Shown: positions 1 to 7,457 of the stretch, one piece after another
Numbering within the stretch: the stretch's first letter is position 1
Layout of the letters: every line of letters starts with the position of its first letter
Source of the DNA: Candidatus Saccharimonadota bacterium
GTDB lineage: Bacteria; Patescibacteriota; Saccharimonadia; Saccharimonadales; UBA4665
NCBI GenBank assembly: GCA_027315225.1
Contig: DAHUYJ010000001.1
Coordinates: 1 to 64,000, forward strand
Direction: 5' to 3'
DNA length: 64,000 nt
Translations under genes and position numbers: made by a program
The notes under the pieces: model-generated
Seen by the model: the letters and a program-made list of their open reading frames with translations, nothing else
The model's database searches: none
What the model was told of the DNA's origin: nothing

Positions 1-300
1 GACTTCGGCCTCGGCATACCTACCAGCATTTTACCCAACCTGTTCACCAAGTTTTACAGGGACCATAGGAACCGGGCTCAGATCGGCGGGACAGGTTTAG
101 GGCTATACCTCAGCAAGGCTATCGTGACGGCACACGGCGGCAGCCTATGGGTCCGCAGCAAGGAGGGGGAGGGCAGCACGTTCGGCTTTACGCTGCTGCC
201 GTACGACCGCTTGACCGAAACGCTCAAGCAAACCGGCGATCAGGAAGTTACGCGTGGCGCCCACGGGTGGATCAAAAACCACTCGCTGTATAGGCGTTAA
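1..300 (+). CDS. Histidine kinase, C-terminal fragment (cut by window edge)
   Basis: The reading frame is open from the first base to a TAA at 298-300, so the gene begins upstream of the window. The visible 99 residues are the end of a HATPase_c domain: the G1-type DFGLGIP stretch, then GGTGLGLYLSKAIV (G2 box), then the closing GEGSTFGFTLLP strand. This domain binds ATP and phosphorylates the conserved His of the kinase. About 25 residues follow with no recognisable domain. A receiver-only regulator begins 26 bases downstream and is a natural partner. Domain assignment is clear; sensor input and full length cannot be seen. Confidence 0.93.
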   Translation, partial: DFGLGIPTSILPNLFTKFYRDHRNRAQIGGTGLGLYLSKAIVTAHGGSLWVRSKEGEGSTFGFTLLPYDRLTETLKQTGDQEVTRGAHGWIKNHSLYRR

Positions 301-326
301 AACATGGTAAAGTAGGGTATATACAT

Positions 327-743
327 ATGGAACCGCCAGTTAACACCCCTATAACACCTGACGCCTTGGCCGGACGGCGCAAAGTTCTCTGCATAGAGGA
401 CGAACGTTTCATAAGCGAACTGTACACACGCGCCTTGACCAAAGGCGGCTACGAGGTGGAAACTATCGCTGACGGCTCCCAGGCCTTGGCGGCCGCCCAG
501 ACCAACAAGTACGACATAATCCTGCTGGACCTGATGATCCCAAGCCTGTCCGGCATTGAGATTCTGCGGATCCTGCGCGGCCCCGCCCAAGTGCCGCCGA
601 TTAAGGCCAAGATTATCATTATCACAAACCTCGAACAGCGCGAAGATGTCCGGGCCGACATCGAAAGGCAAGCCGATGGCTATCTCGTCAAGGCCGAATT
701 AACACCACATGAGCTGGTTGACTTTTTAAACAAAATTAAATAG
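327..743 (+). CDS. Response regulator, receiver domain only
   Basis: A 138-residue protein consisting of a single CheY-like receiver domain with an N-terminal stretch of about 18 residues. It has the acidic pair (IEDE), the phospho-acceptor Asp in ILLDLMIP, the switch Thr in ITNL, and the Lys in YLVKA, so phosphorylation is expected to work. There is no DNA-binding or enzymatic output domain, so it probably acts by protein contact or in a phosphorelay. It sits directly after a histidine kinase fragment. A TATATA stretch lies just before the ATG, giving a very short or absent leader if used as a -10 box. Confidence 0.92.
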   Translation: MEPPVNTPITPDALAGRRKVLCIEDERFISELYTRALTKGGYEVETIADGSQALAAAQTNKYDIILLDLMIPSLSGIEILRILRGPAQVPPIKAKIIIITNLEQREDVRADIERQADGYLVKAELTPHELVDFLNKIK

Positions 744-1059
744 CGCCCGGCACCCAGTAATAGTAAGCCCGGCCCTTCTAAGAACTTCCTTCCATTGACG
801 CGGCAGCGTATAATTAGAGTCAGCCATGTGTGGGCTGGTCTCACCGCAGACCTTCCTCCGCACAGACTTATTGCCACTATTAAGAAAACACGCTCCGGCC
901 CCTGTTTTCTTCCACGGTCCAAACCTTTAGTTTTCAGCCTATAGCGGCTTGCTTAGAACGGTAGTCCAGGCCTCTGGCACGAAAGCTCCTATTCAAAACC
1001 CGTTTACCGGCCTCTGTCGGTTTAGTCTTTTATTACTTTTATGAACAGGAGCGAGAACT
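744..1059. other. Intergenic region with inverted repeat upstream of umu-type operon
   Basis: No convincing gene is seen in these 316 bases. A TATAAT hexamer lies at 809-814 (plus strand) with a weak -35. A perfect 9-base inverted repeat (AAGAAAACA at 882-890, TGTTTTCTT at 903-911) encloses a 12-base GC-rich loop; it could be an operator or an RNA hairpin controlling the downstream mutagenesis genes. I found no copy of the E. coli (CTGT-N8-ACAG) or Gram-positive LexA box. An open 34-codon frame at 826-930 has no supporting ribosome-binding site. Confidence 0.4.
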
Positions 1060-1203
1060 ATGGAAACTATTACTTTTGCAGCTGATAAGAACGTGGAAAT
1101 CACCAGCATCCGCTTTCGGCACGATGATAACCAGGTGCGTTTTGAGAGTTACCCGCGACGGCTGGTTTATAAAGGCCGCGAATATATCCTGGCGGAAGCA
1201 TGA
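1060..1203 (+). CDS. Small conserved-looking protein ahead of umuD/umuC (47 aa)
   Basis: An ATG-started 47-residue frame (begins METITFAADKNVEI, ends in YILAEA) with a GGAGCGAG purine stretch upstream of the start. It is followed 40 bases later by the UmuD-like gene, in the same direction. Composition is ordinary for a soluble small protein, with beta-strand-like hydrophobic alternation and no membrane segment. I do not recognise the family. Its position as first gene of a umuDC operon suggests a regulator or accessory factor of the polymerase, but that rests on context only. Confidence 0.6.
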   Translation: METITFAADKNVEITSIRFRHDDNQVRFESYPRRLVYKGREYILAEA

Positions 1204-1243
1204 ATATTAACATACTTAATATGACCCGGAAGGATACACAATT

Positions 1244-1600
1244 ATGGATCACGATTCACCAACTTTGGCCGACAGCGACGGCGTGTCAATCCACGCCGGT
1301 TTTCCCAACCCGGCCCTTGAGCGGCGAGAGCAGGGAGCGCGTTTAGCGCTGGACTTTAACCAATTGCTCATCAAGCATCCGAGCAGCACCTACTTATTCC
1401 AGGTGTCGGGGGACCAGTGGGCCGTGCAGGGCATATATGATGGCGATATTGCCGTGGTTGATCGGGCAGCAGAGCAGCGGCCGGCCGATCTGACAGTTGT
1501 CTGGCGGAGTGACGGCCTGGCACTTTGCCGGCGGCGACAGATGGACAGCGAAGACCGTATATGGGGCGTCGTAACGGCCATAGTGCATAGGTACCATTAG
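1244..1600 (+). CDS. umuD: UmuD-like protein of the LexA/S24 family lacking the catalytic Ser and Lys
   Basis: A 118-residue protein that aligns with UmuD along its length: GFPNPALE near residue 19, LLIKHPSSTYLFQVSGD, GIYDGDIAVVDR, and the terminal WGVVTAIVH. In UmuD the nucleophile is Ser60 in SGDSM; here the motif reads SGDQW, so the Ser is Gln58. The general base Lys97 aligns with Arg96 in LCRRRQ. Both dyad residues are thus missing. The region before the GFP motif is only 18 residues, so the protein is close in size to processed UmuD' (115 aa). It is followed 24 bases later by UmuC. I infer a pre-activated polymerase accessory subunit that needs no RecA-stimulated cleavage. Confidence 0.82.
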   Translation: MDHDSPTLADSDGVSIHAGFPNPALERREQGARLALDFNQLLIKHPSSTYLFQVSGDQWAVQGIYDGDIAVVDRAAEQRPADLTVVWRSDGLALCRRRQMDSEDRIWGVVTAIVHRYH

Positions 1601-1624
1601 CGCAGGGCAGAGTCAGCAAATAGC

Positions 1625-2908
1625 ATGAAACCATTCTTAGCTTTGCTGGATTGCAACAATTTCTTCGTCAGTTGCGAGCGGCTTTTCCGGCCCGACCTTA
1701 CATGCCGGCCAGTGGTCGTGTTGTCTAGCAACGACGGCTGCGTGGTGTCACGCTCTGACGAAGCCAAGGCTCTCGGTATTCCCATGGGGGCGCCACTCTT
1801 TCAGTACCGCCGGTTTTTCAGAGAGCACGAGGTTGTGCAGTTTAGCGGCAATTTCGAGCTGTACGGCGACATCAGCCAACGTATTACACGTTTGCTGAGC
1901 AGTATCACGCCGCAAATTGAGGTTTACTCGGTTGACGAATCATTCCTCGATCTCAGCCAGCTAAACATCTCCGATTATAACGCCTGGGGCAGGGCCGTGC
2001 GCGGCAGGCTGTTGCAAGAAGTCGGCATACCCGTTTCTATTGGCCTGGCTACGACTAAGACGTTAGCCAAGCTCGGCACTGAGGTCGCCAAACGTGATCC
2101 GCGCTCCGGCGGTGTGCTGGACCTGGCCAATTTAAGTCCGCCGGAGCGCGAAACGCACTTGGCACGGATGCCGGTCGGTGATGTGTGGGGCGTCGGCCGG
2201 CGTTTGAGTCCGCAACTTCGAGCCGAGGGAGTGTATACGGCATTGGATCTCAGCCGGATGCGGGCGCGGCTGGCACAGCAGCTGTTCGGCATCCATGGCC
2301 GGCAGATGGTCTGCGAATTGAACGGCATACGCTGCCACCAGCTGGAACCATTCGGCCGGGTTCGCCAAAGCGTCATGCACGGGCGTCAATTCGGCGAAGA
2401 TACAAGCCAATTCGCCGTCATAGAGGCGGCTGTCGCCAACCTGACCGCCCGCGCCGCCGCCCGCTTGCGGACCGAGCAGCTGCTGGCCCGGACCGCCGTA
2501 GTCTATCTGGACACCAACCGTCACAAGCCGGGCTACCGGCGGCTGCAGTGCACCGCAGGTTTTGACGTGCCGACAGCCGACACCGGAATCATAGCCAGCC
2601 GGCTGGTAGAAGCTTTGGAGGCTGCTTTTAATCCGCACTTGGGCTATCACAAAGCTAACGTCCTATTGTGTGACCTGGTGAGCGAGCAGGCCTTGCAGAC
2701 GAATCTTTTTGGTCGCGGCGCCAGCGCTAGCGCCGGCAGGGACGACAGCCTGTCCAGGCTTCGGGCTATAGATACCATAAACGGCCGCTACGGCCCGCGC
2801 ACCGTTCATTATGCCTCCGAGGATTTGTCCGCGGCCTGGCGCCCCAAGCGCCAAAGCCGCAGCCCCCACTATACCACCTGCTGGGAAGAGTTGCCGGTGA
2901 TAGGCTGA
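1625..2908 (+). CDS. umuC: Y-family DNA polymerase V catalytic subunit, UmuC-like
   Basis: A 427-residue protein of normal UmuC length. The N-terminal palm begins FLALLDCNNFFVSCERLF with the first metal-binding Asp. YSVDESFLDL near residue 100 gives the catalytic Asp-Glu pair. The SIGLATTKTLAKLGTEVAK stretch and the following helix-hairpin-helix region are typical. The C-terminal RYGPRTVHYA...WRPKR segment matches the DUF4113 tail of UmuC rather than DinB. It performs error-prone translesion synthesis with UmuD' dimers. It lies last in a three-gene operon behind the 47-aa protein and the protease-dead UmuD. Confidence 0.95.
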   Translation: MKPFLALLDCNNFFVSCERLFRPDLTCRPVVVLSSNDGCVVSRSDEAKALGIPMGAPLFQYRRFFREHEVVQFSGNFELYGDISQRITRLLSSITPQIEVYSVDESFLDLSQLNISDYNAWGRAVRGRLLQEVGIPVSIGLATTKTLAKLGTEVAKRDPRSGGVLDLANLSPPERETHLARMPVGDVWGVGRRLSPQLRAEGVYTALDLSRMRARLAQQLFGIHGRQMVCELNGIRCHQLEPFGRVRQSVMHGRQFGEDTSQFAVIEAAVANLTARAAARLRTEQLLARTAVVYLDTNRHKPGYRRLQCTAGFDVPTADTGIIASRLVEALEAAFNPHLGYHKANVLLCDLVSEQALQTNLFGRGASASAGRDDSLSRLRAIDTINGRYGPRTVHYASEDLSAAWRPKRQSRSPHYTTCWEELPVIG

Positions 2909-3031
2909 GCATGTAAGCAGGGGAATACCTCGCTGCCGCTCGATGCGCCCGCGTCGCATGCTCGATGCAAGCATCTGCGCGTGCTCCTTGTCTTCGAACC
3001 CGGCTCGATTCCATTTCACTTCGTGAAATGA

Positions 3032-3071
3032 CCATGTAAAAAGCCCTCCGGATGGAGAGCTTTTTACATGG
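3032..3071. terminator. 40-base palindromic bidirectional terminator between umuC and tRNA-Glu
   Basis: Two 18-base arms (3032-3049 and 3054-3071) with one mismatch flank the loop GGAT. Each arm contains an A5/T5 tract, so transcripts in either direction form a GC-rich hairpin followed by U5. The arms extend 6 bases beyond the T tracts (CCATGT/ACATGG). The right arm includes the encoded CCA end of the minus-strand tRNA. It serves umuC from the left and the tRNA from the right. Confidence 0.8.
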
Positions 3072-3143
3072 TGACCTCACGGGGAATCGAACCCCGGTTG
3101 CCGGGATGAGAACCCGGTGTCCTAGCCGCTAGACGATGAGGCC
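3069..3143 (-). tRNA. tRNA-Glu (anticodon CTC) with encoded CCA
   Basis: Read on the minus strand, a complete cloverleaf forms. The acceptor stem is GGCCTCA with TGAGGTC (one G-T pair). The anticodon arm is CCGGG-TTCTCAT-CCCGG, and the T arm is CGGGG-TTCGATT-CCCCG. The anticodon CTC in the loop reads GAG (Glu). Discriminator A is followed by a genome-encoded CCA at 3071-3069. It is the only tRNA I found in the window. Its 3' end runs directly into the palindromic terminator. Confidence 0.95.
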
Positions 3144-3309
3144 GCAAGTCCAGTATGAACCTTAGACGATTTATCCTACCACATCTGTTAAATAGCGTCC
3201 AGTGAGCGCTACTGGCACCGGCCACGCTCTGCGCACAGCCTGTCGCCACCAGTAAAAAACATAAACGGATTGCAAAAATTTTGTTACACTGTAGGCTGCG
3301 ATAGACCTC

Positions 3310-3384
3310 ATGAGCAGCAAGCAATTGATCATCGTCTGTGTGGGCCTGACGGCATCATTGCCGTCTGAGCACGATGCCTTATGA
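3310..3384 (+). CDS. Possible 24-codon upstream ORF coupled to histidine kinase
   Basis: An ATG frame of 24 codons ends in TGA at 3382-3384, overlapping the ATG of the next gene (3381) in an ATGA arrangement typical of translational coupling. Within it a 6-bp hairpin (GACGGC with GCCGTC, separated by ATCATT) lies about 20 bases before the kinase start. It could be a leader peptide controlling the kinase. No clear Shine-Dalgarno sequence supports its own start, so it may be chance. Confidence 0.3.
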   Translation: MSSKQLIIVCVGLTASLPSEHDAL

Positions 3385-4664
3385 AAATTTCAAATCTTTT
3401 TGGTAAATCTGGTGCCGGACAAAACGGGCCAAAACAGGCTAGCCGCTTGCCGGCCAACCTGCGCGACGACAGCTCCAAGTTTAAGATCATCATAGACAAT
3501 ATCGAAGACGGGGTCATCCTGATCGACGACCAGCAGGCTATACAGCTCATCAACCCCGGTGCGGCACATATCTGCGGCTGGCCAGTAGAAGAGGCGACCG
3601 GAATCAGCGTACAAGCTGTTATCCAACTGGTGAACGACAAGGGTGAAGCCTATAGTGAAGCCGATAATCCCTTTCACCAGATTTTTAGCAGTGGACGAAG
3701 CACCCGGGTGAACGACGCGTTCATGATGACCCGCGATAAAAAGCAAATCCCTATAATCCTCAGCCTGACACCGCTGACTGACGGAAACAAGCAGGTAACG
3801 GCCGCAGTGGCGGTGATTAGTGACGTAAGCAAAGAACGGGCCGAGGAGCAGCAGCGGGCCGACTTCATCAGCACGGCCAGCCACGAAATGCGTACACCTG
3901 TGGCGGCGATCGAGGGCTACTTGTCATTAGCACTGAACGAAAAAGTCGCGACCATTGACGACCGGGCAAGGGGCTACTTGGACAAGGCCCACAGCTCTAC
4001 GCAGCATCTAGGCACACTGTTCCAGGATTTGCTCACCAGCGCCAAGGCCGAAGACGGCCGCCTAACAAGTCACCCGGTCCCTATAGAAATCGGTGAATTT
4101 CTCGAGCAACTCTCGGGCGACCTGCGCATGGTCGCCGAAAAGAAAAGCCTGTCCATGGACTTCATCAGTGGCGGCAATACGATAAACGCCACCAAGGAAC
4201 ATGCCGGAGAGAAAGTTGTCAGGCCGCTCTACTATGCGTACGTCGACCCCGACCGGTTTCGCGAGGTTATTACCAACTTGTTCGACAACGCTGTCAAATA
4301 TACGCCTGAAGGCCGGGTTGCCATCGGCCTGACCGGTAACGAAAAGATCGTGCAATGCTATGTGCGCGATACCGGACCGGGGATTCCGACCGAAGACGTT
4401 CCGCACCTATTCCAAAAGTTTTACCGGGTCGATAATTCCGCTACCCGCACTATCGGAGGTACGGGTCTGGGTCTCTTTATTTGCCGTAAAATAATTGAAA
4501 TGTACAATGGCCGGATTTGGGTTGAAAGCAAGGTAGGCGAGGGAAGCACCTTTTACATTAACCTGCCACGGCTCAGTTCGGAGAGAGCTGGCAAGCTTCA
4601 AGCAGTAGAAAAAGTGCACGCCACATCACCACAACAACCGGTTAGCGCGGGTAAGGCGGCATGA
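3381..4664 (+). CDS. Soluble PAS-domain sensor histidine kinase
   Basis: A 427-residue protein without membrane segments. A PAS domain spans about residues 32-150 (DNIEDGVILIDD onward). HisKA follows with the phospho-acceptor His168 in STASHEMRTPV. HATPase_c covers roughly 235-405 with the N box (NLFDNAVKYTP), G1 (DTGPGIP) and G2 (GGTGLGLFICRKI). All catalytic features are intact. The sensor is cytoplasmic, so it likely reads an internal signal through PAS. A receiver protein with a long disordered tail begins 50 bases downstream and is the probable partner. Confidence 0.95.
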   Translation: MKISNLFGKSGAGQNGPKQASRLPANLRDDSSKFKIIIDNIEDGVILIDDQQAIQLINPGAAHICGWPVEEATGISVQAVIQLVNDKGEAYSEADNPFHQIFSSGRSTRVNDAFMMTRDKKQIPIILSLTPLTDGNKQVTAAVAVISDVSKERAEEQQRADFISTASHEMRTPVAAIEGYLSLALNEKVATIDDRARGYLDKAHSSTQHLGTLFQDLLTSAKAEDGRLTSHPVPIEIGEFLEQLSGDLRMVAEKKSLSMDFISGGNTINATKEHAGEKVVRPLYYAYVDPDRFREVITNLFDNAVKYTPEGRVAIGLTGNEKIVQCYVRDTGPGIPTEDVPHLFQKFYRVDNSATRTIGGTGLGLFICRKIIEMYNGRIWVESKVGEGSTFYINLPRLSSERAGKLQAVEKVHATSPQQPVSAGKAA

Positions 4665-4714
4665 TACAATGAGGGTGAGCTTAAACATAAGCAAAACTAC
4701 GAAGAGGGTATAGC

Positions 4715-5986
4715 ATGGCAAAACTGATGCTGGTCGAAGACGACAACAACCTACGCGAAATTTACGAGGCGCGGTTGCAGGCCGAAGGGTACGAAATTGT
4801 CTCGGCCAAGGATGGCGAGGAAGCTTTGGTCGTTGCCAAGAAAGAAAAGCCTGAGCTTATAATCTCCGACGTAATGATGCCAAAGATCAGCGGTTTTGAA
4901 ATGCTTGATATTTTGCGTAACACCGAAGGGCTCAAAGAAGTCAAGGTTATCATGCTGACAGCACTTGGCCAAACTGACGATCAGCAGCGTGCCAGCAAAT
5001 TAGGCGCAGACCGTTATCTGGTCAAGTCACAAGTCACTCTGGAAGATATCGTCAAAGCCGCACATGAACTATTAGGTGACGCCGAGAAGCCAGATACCGC
5101 TCCGGCTCCTGCACCGCCAAGTTCGCCAACACCGGCACCCGCCACGCCCGAAGTACAACCCCAACCACAGCCTTCGACAATCACTGCCATACCGGTTATC
5201 AGCGAACCGTCCGACGCCGCAGACGCAGCCCCCGCCCAAGCCGACGCAGGGCAATCGGCCGCCCAAACAGCACAAACTGCCCAATCAACCGATCAGGAGG
5301 AGGCTGCTGCAAAAGAGCAGATCGAGAACTTTGTAGCCGGCGCCAGCCAAGAACCGACTAAACCGGAACAGCCAGCTCCAGCAACACAAACCGCGCCCAG
5401 CTTACCGCCAACGCCCGAAGCCCAGCAAACCAACGACGCCGCGGCAGCAAATAAAGTTACGGCTGAGAACAGCGCCGATGACGACAGATTAGTAGAAGAA
5501 GCCGCCCAAGCACTAGTTGACAGTACGAGTAATGTAGCAGGCACGCTGACGGCACCGACACCTTCAGCACCACCGGCGGCCCCTTCGGTGTCGCCGGCAT
5601 CATCCGCAGTATCCCAACAACCAGCACCACCGGCAGCCGGTTCAGAAGTTGCCGCATCTCAGGCCCAGGATCCTGCTGCTCCTAAGTCTAGACTGGCATC
5701 CAGAGGTGAAAAAGTTATCGCCCCTTTGAATGATGATGAACCTAAGAAGGATTTGAATACATTGCTGGCCATCGAAGAGGGCCGTGAATCCGGAGCAACG
5801 TCAGGCGGTCCCTCAGGCCCCTCCCCATCAGCTGTAGCCATTGATGATAGCCCTGCGACACAACCAGTGCCTGCCGCACCCGCACCTAACCCGGCTCCAA
5901 CCCAGAATCCGGCCACAAATACCGCTCCCACTCCTCCAGCTCCTCCAGCTAACGGCCCGCCCGACCCCAACAGCATAGCGCTTTAA
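4715..5986 (+). CDS. Receiver-domain protein with ~300-residue Pro/Ala-rich tail
   Basis: Residues 1-122 form a canonical receiver domain: acidic pair in LVEDD, phospho-acceptor Asp in IISDVMMP, LTAL switch, and LVKS Lys. From about residue 125 to 423 the sequence is low-complexity, rich in Pro, Ala, Gln, Thr and Ser, with no fold visible apart from two short charged patches. No membrane segment or signal peptide is seen. A good Shine-Dalgarno (GAAGAGGG) precedes the ATG. The gene lies after the PAS kinase. The tail is probably disordered and may be a flexible scaffold; its role is unknown. Confidence 0.88.
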   Translation: MAKLMLVEDDNNLREIYEARLQAEGYEIVSAKDGEEALVVAKKEKPELIISDVMMPKISGFEMLDILRNTEGLKEVKVIMLTALGQTDDQQRASKLGADRYLVKSQVTLEDIVKAAHELLGDAEKPDTAPAPAPPSSPTPAPATPEVQPQPQPSTITAIPVISEPSDAADAAPAQADAGQSAAQTAQTAQSTDQEEAAAKEQIENFVAGASQEPTKPEQPAPATQTAPSLPPTPEAQQTNDAAAANKVTAENSADDDRLVEEAAQALVDSTSNVAGTLTAPTPSAPPAAPSVSPASSAVSQQPAPPAAGSEVAASQAQDPAAPKSRLASRGEKVIAPLNDDEPKKDLNTLLAIEEGRESGATSGGPSGPSPSAVAIDDSPATQPVPAAPAPNPAPTQNPATNTAPTPPAPPANGPPDPNSIAL

Positions 5987-5991
5987 GTAAT

Positions 5992-6660
5992 ATGCGTGTT
6001 AACGCGTTTGTAGCGCAAGCCACCGGATTGAGTCGGCGCGCTGCCGACCAAGCCATCCAGCAGGGTAGGGTAACTATAAACGGCGGCACTGCCCGGCTCG
6101 GGGATAAGGTTGGCACGGTGGATACAATAACACTAGACGGTTCACAGGTCGTTCCCAGCAAAAAAACAATCGTCATGCTGAATAAGCCGGCCGGCTACGT
6201 CTGTTCCAGGCGAGGACAGGGAAGTCGTACTATATACCGGTTACTGCCTGCCGAATACCATAACCTTAAACCTATCGGCCGTCTTGACAAGGCTTCATCC
6301 GGTTTACTGCTGCTAACCAATGACGGGCAACTGGCAAACGCGCTCATGCACCCCCGTAATGCCAAGACCAAGCTCTATGACGTGGTACTCGATAAAGCTC
6401 TCTCTGCGCCTCATCGGCAACGTATTGTCAGTAGGGGAGTACACCTCGAAGACGGCCCGAGCGGCTTTGGACTCGAGCCGATTGACGCTACAAACCATAA
6501 GTGGCGCGTCACGATGCAGGAGGGCCGTAACCGTCAAATCCGGCGTACATTCTCAGCCCTAGGTTACGATGTGCGGGCCTTGCACCGCACCAGGTTCGGG
6601 CCCTACAACTTACACGGTTTGAACACCGGGGAATATCGTGTAGTTGCACCACCAGCCTAA
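5992..6660 (+). CDS. RsuA/RluB-family rRNA pseudouridine synthase
   Basis: A 222-residue enzyme with an N-terminal S4 RNA-binding domain (residues 1-60, MRVNAFVAQATGLSRRAAD). The catalytic domain follows with the family signature GRLDKASSGLLLLTNDG near residue 99, where the Asp is the nucleophile. The EGRNRQIRRTFSALGYDV motif near residue 180 matches RluB/RsuA. It isomerises a uridine in rRNA; whether 16S or 23S cannot be decided from sequence alone. It starts only 5 bases after the preceding receiver gene, so the two are probably co-transcribed. Confidence 0.92.
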   Translation: MRVNAFVAQATGLSRRAADQAIQQGRVTINGGTARLGDKVGTVDTITLDGSQVVPSKKTIVMLNKPAGYVCSRRGQGSRTIYRLLPAEYHNLKPIGRLDKASSGLLLLTNDGQLANALMHPRNAKTKLYDVVLDKALSAPHRQRIVSRGVHLEDGPSGFGLEPIDATNHKWRVTMQEGRNRQIRRTFSALGYDVRALHRTRFGPYNLHGLNTGEYRVVAPPA

Positions 6661-6708
6661 CGCCCATGGTGCACCGAGGAGTTTCATCTGCTATGCTGAA
6701 CTAAGCAT

Positions 6709-7401
6709 ATGCAAGTACCGATCAATGCCATAACCTGGTCTCTCGGCGCTGTCGCGTTGTACAGCTTCGGGGTTAAAAGTTGGCGAATCCATCGCCAGAC
6801 CAGGAACCCCCTGGCGCAAATGTACTACGTACTTGGCGCTACTTTTGGAACAGCCCTGTTTTTCTTCGGAGTTCCAGGTTTGCTTACGCAAAATACGCAC
6901 ATTCTGCAATATACGTACTTTTCAGCCGATTTTTTCGTCCAGGTTTCCATGCAGGTACAGATCTGGATACTATGGTTTCTGGGGCTGCGTAACCGTGTCC
7001 GCTTGCGCCATATTTATGCCTTTACTATCCCGTATTCAATCGTATTAATCACGACGGAGGTGCTAACCTCGCACGTCGGTATTAGCCATTCACCCGCGCT
7101 CATAGTCTATGAGGACCATCCGCCAGTCTTAATATTGAAGTCGATTATTTATATGGCTGTAGCCATGCCCCTGGGATACTTCTATCTGCGGCAGGTCCCG
7201 CGCCAGACAACGCTACAGGCCAGGGCAAAGTCATTGGTTTCCGGGTTGACGTTCATCGTGGTAGGTTTGGCAGCGACGAGTAACAACGTCTTCGACAAGG
7301 GCAGCGACACGCCAACTTCGGCGCTTATCGTTATGGTATTCTTCGTCATATTCCTGCTGGTCCAACTGCCGCGTTACCGGCGGCGAACACACACTGCCTG
7401 A
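6709..7401 (+). CDS. Unknown integral membrane protein (about 7 TM)
   Basis: A 230-residue very hydrophobic protein with about seven predicted membrane helices evenly spaced from residue 7 to 220 and an Arg-rich C-terminal end (PRYRRRTHTA). The layout resembles the 7TM input modules of some membrane histidine kinases, but no kinase domain is attached. It lies between a pseudouridine synthase and, on the opposite strand, a membrane histidine kinase with which it converges. I do not recognise the family, and a sensory role is speculation. Confidence 0.75.
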   Translation: MQVPINAITWSLGAVALYSFGVKSWRIHRQTRNPLAQMYYVLGATFGTALFFFGVPGLLTQNTHILQYTYFSADFFVQVSMQVQIWILWFLGLRNRVRLRHIYAFTIPYSIVLITTEVLTSHVGISHSPALIVYEDHPPVLILKSIIYMAVAMPLGYFYLRQVPRQTTLQARAKSLVSGLTFIVVGLAATSNNVFDKGSDTPTSALIVMVFFVIFLLVQLPRYRRRTHTA

Positions 7402-7457
7402 GTTCTTAGCCACTACGCCTTTGGTAGGGTTCTGGGCAATACCAAACCCTATAAGCA

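Noticed and set aside
826-930. 34-codon ORF beginning MCGLV in the gap before the umu-type genes
   Set aside because: No ribosome-binding site, overlaps the inverted repeat, and the glutamine-amidotransferase-like MCG start is too short a resemblance.
2132-2650. 172-codon open frame antisense to umuC
   Set aside because: Lies fully inside a clear gene on the other strand; long antisense frames are common in GC-rich DNA. The same applies to antisense frames in der, topA, secA and ftsI.
2985-3030. TTCGAACCCGGCTCGATTCC after umuC looks like a tRNA T-arm fragment
   Set aside because: No second arm, acceptor stem or anticodon arm could be paired on either strand.
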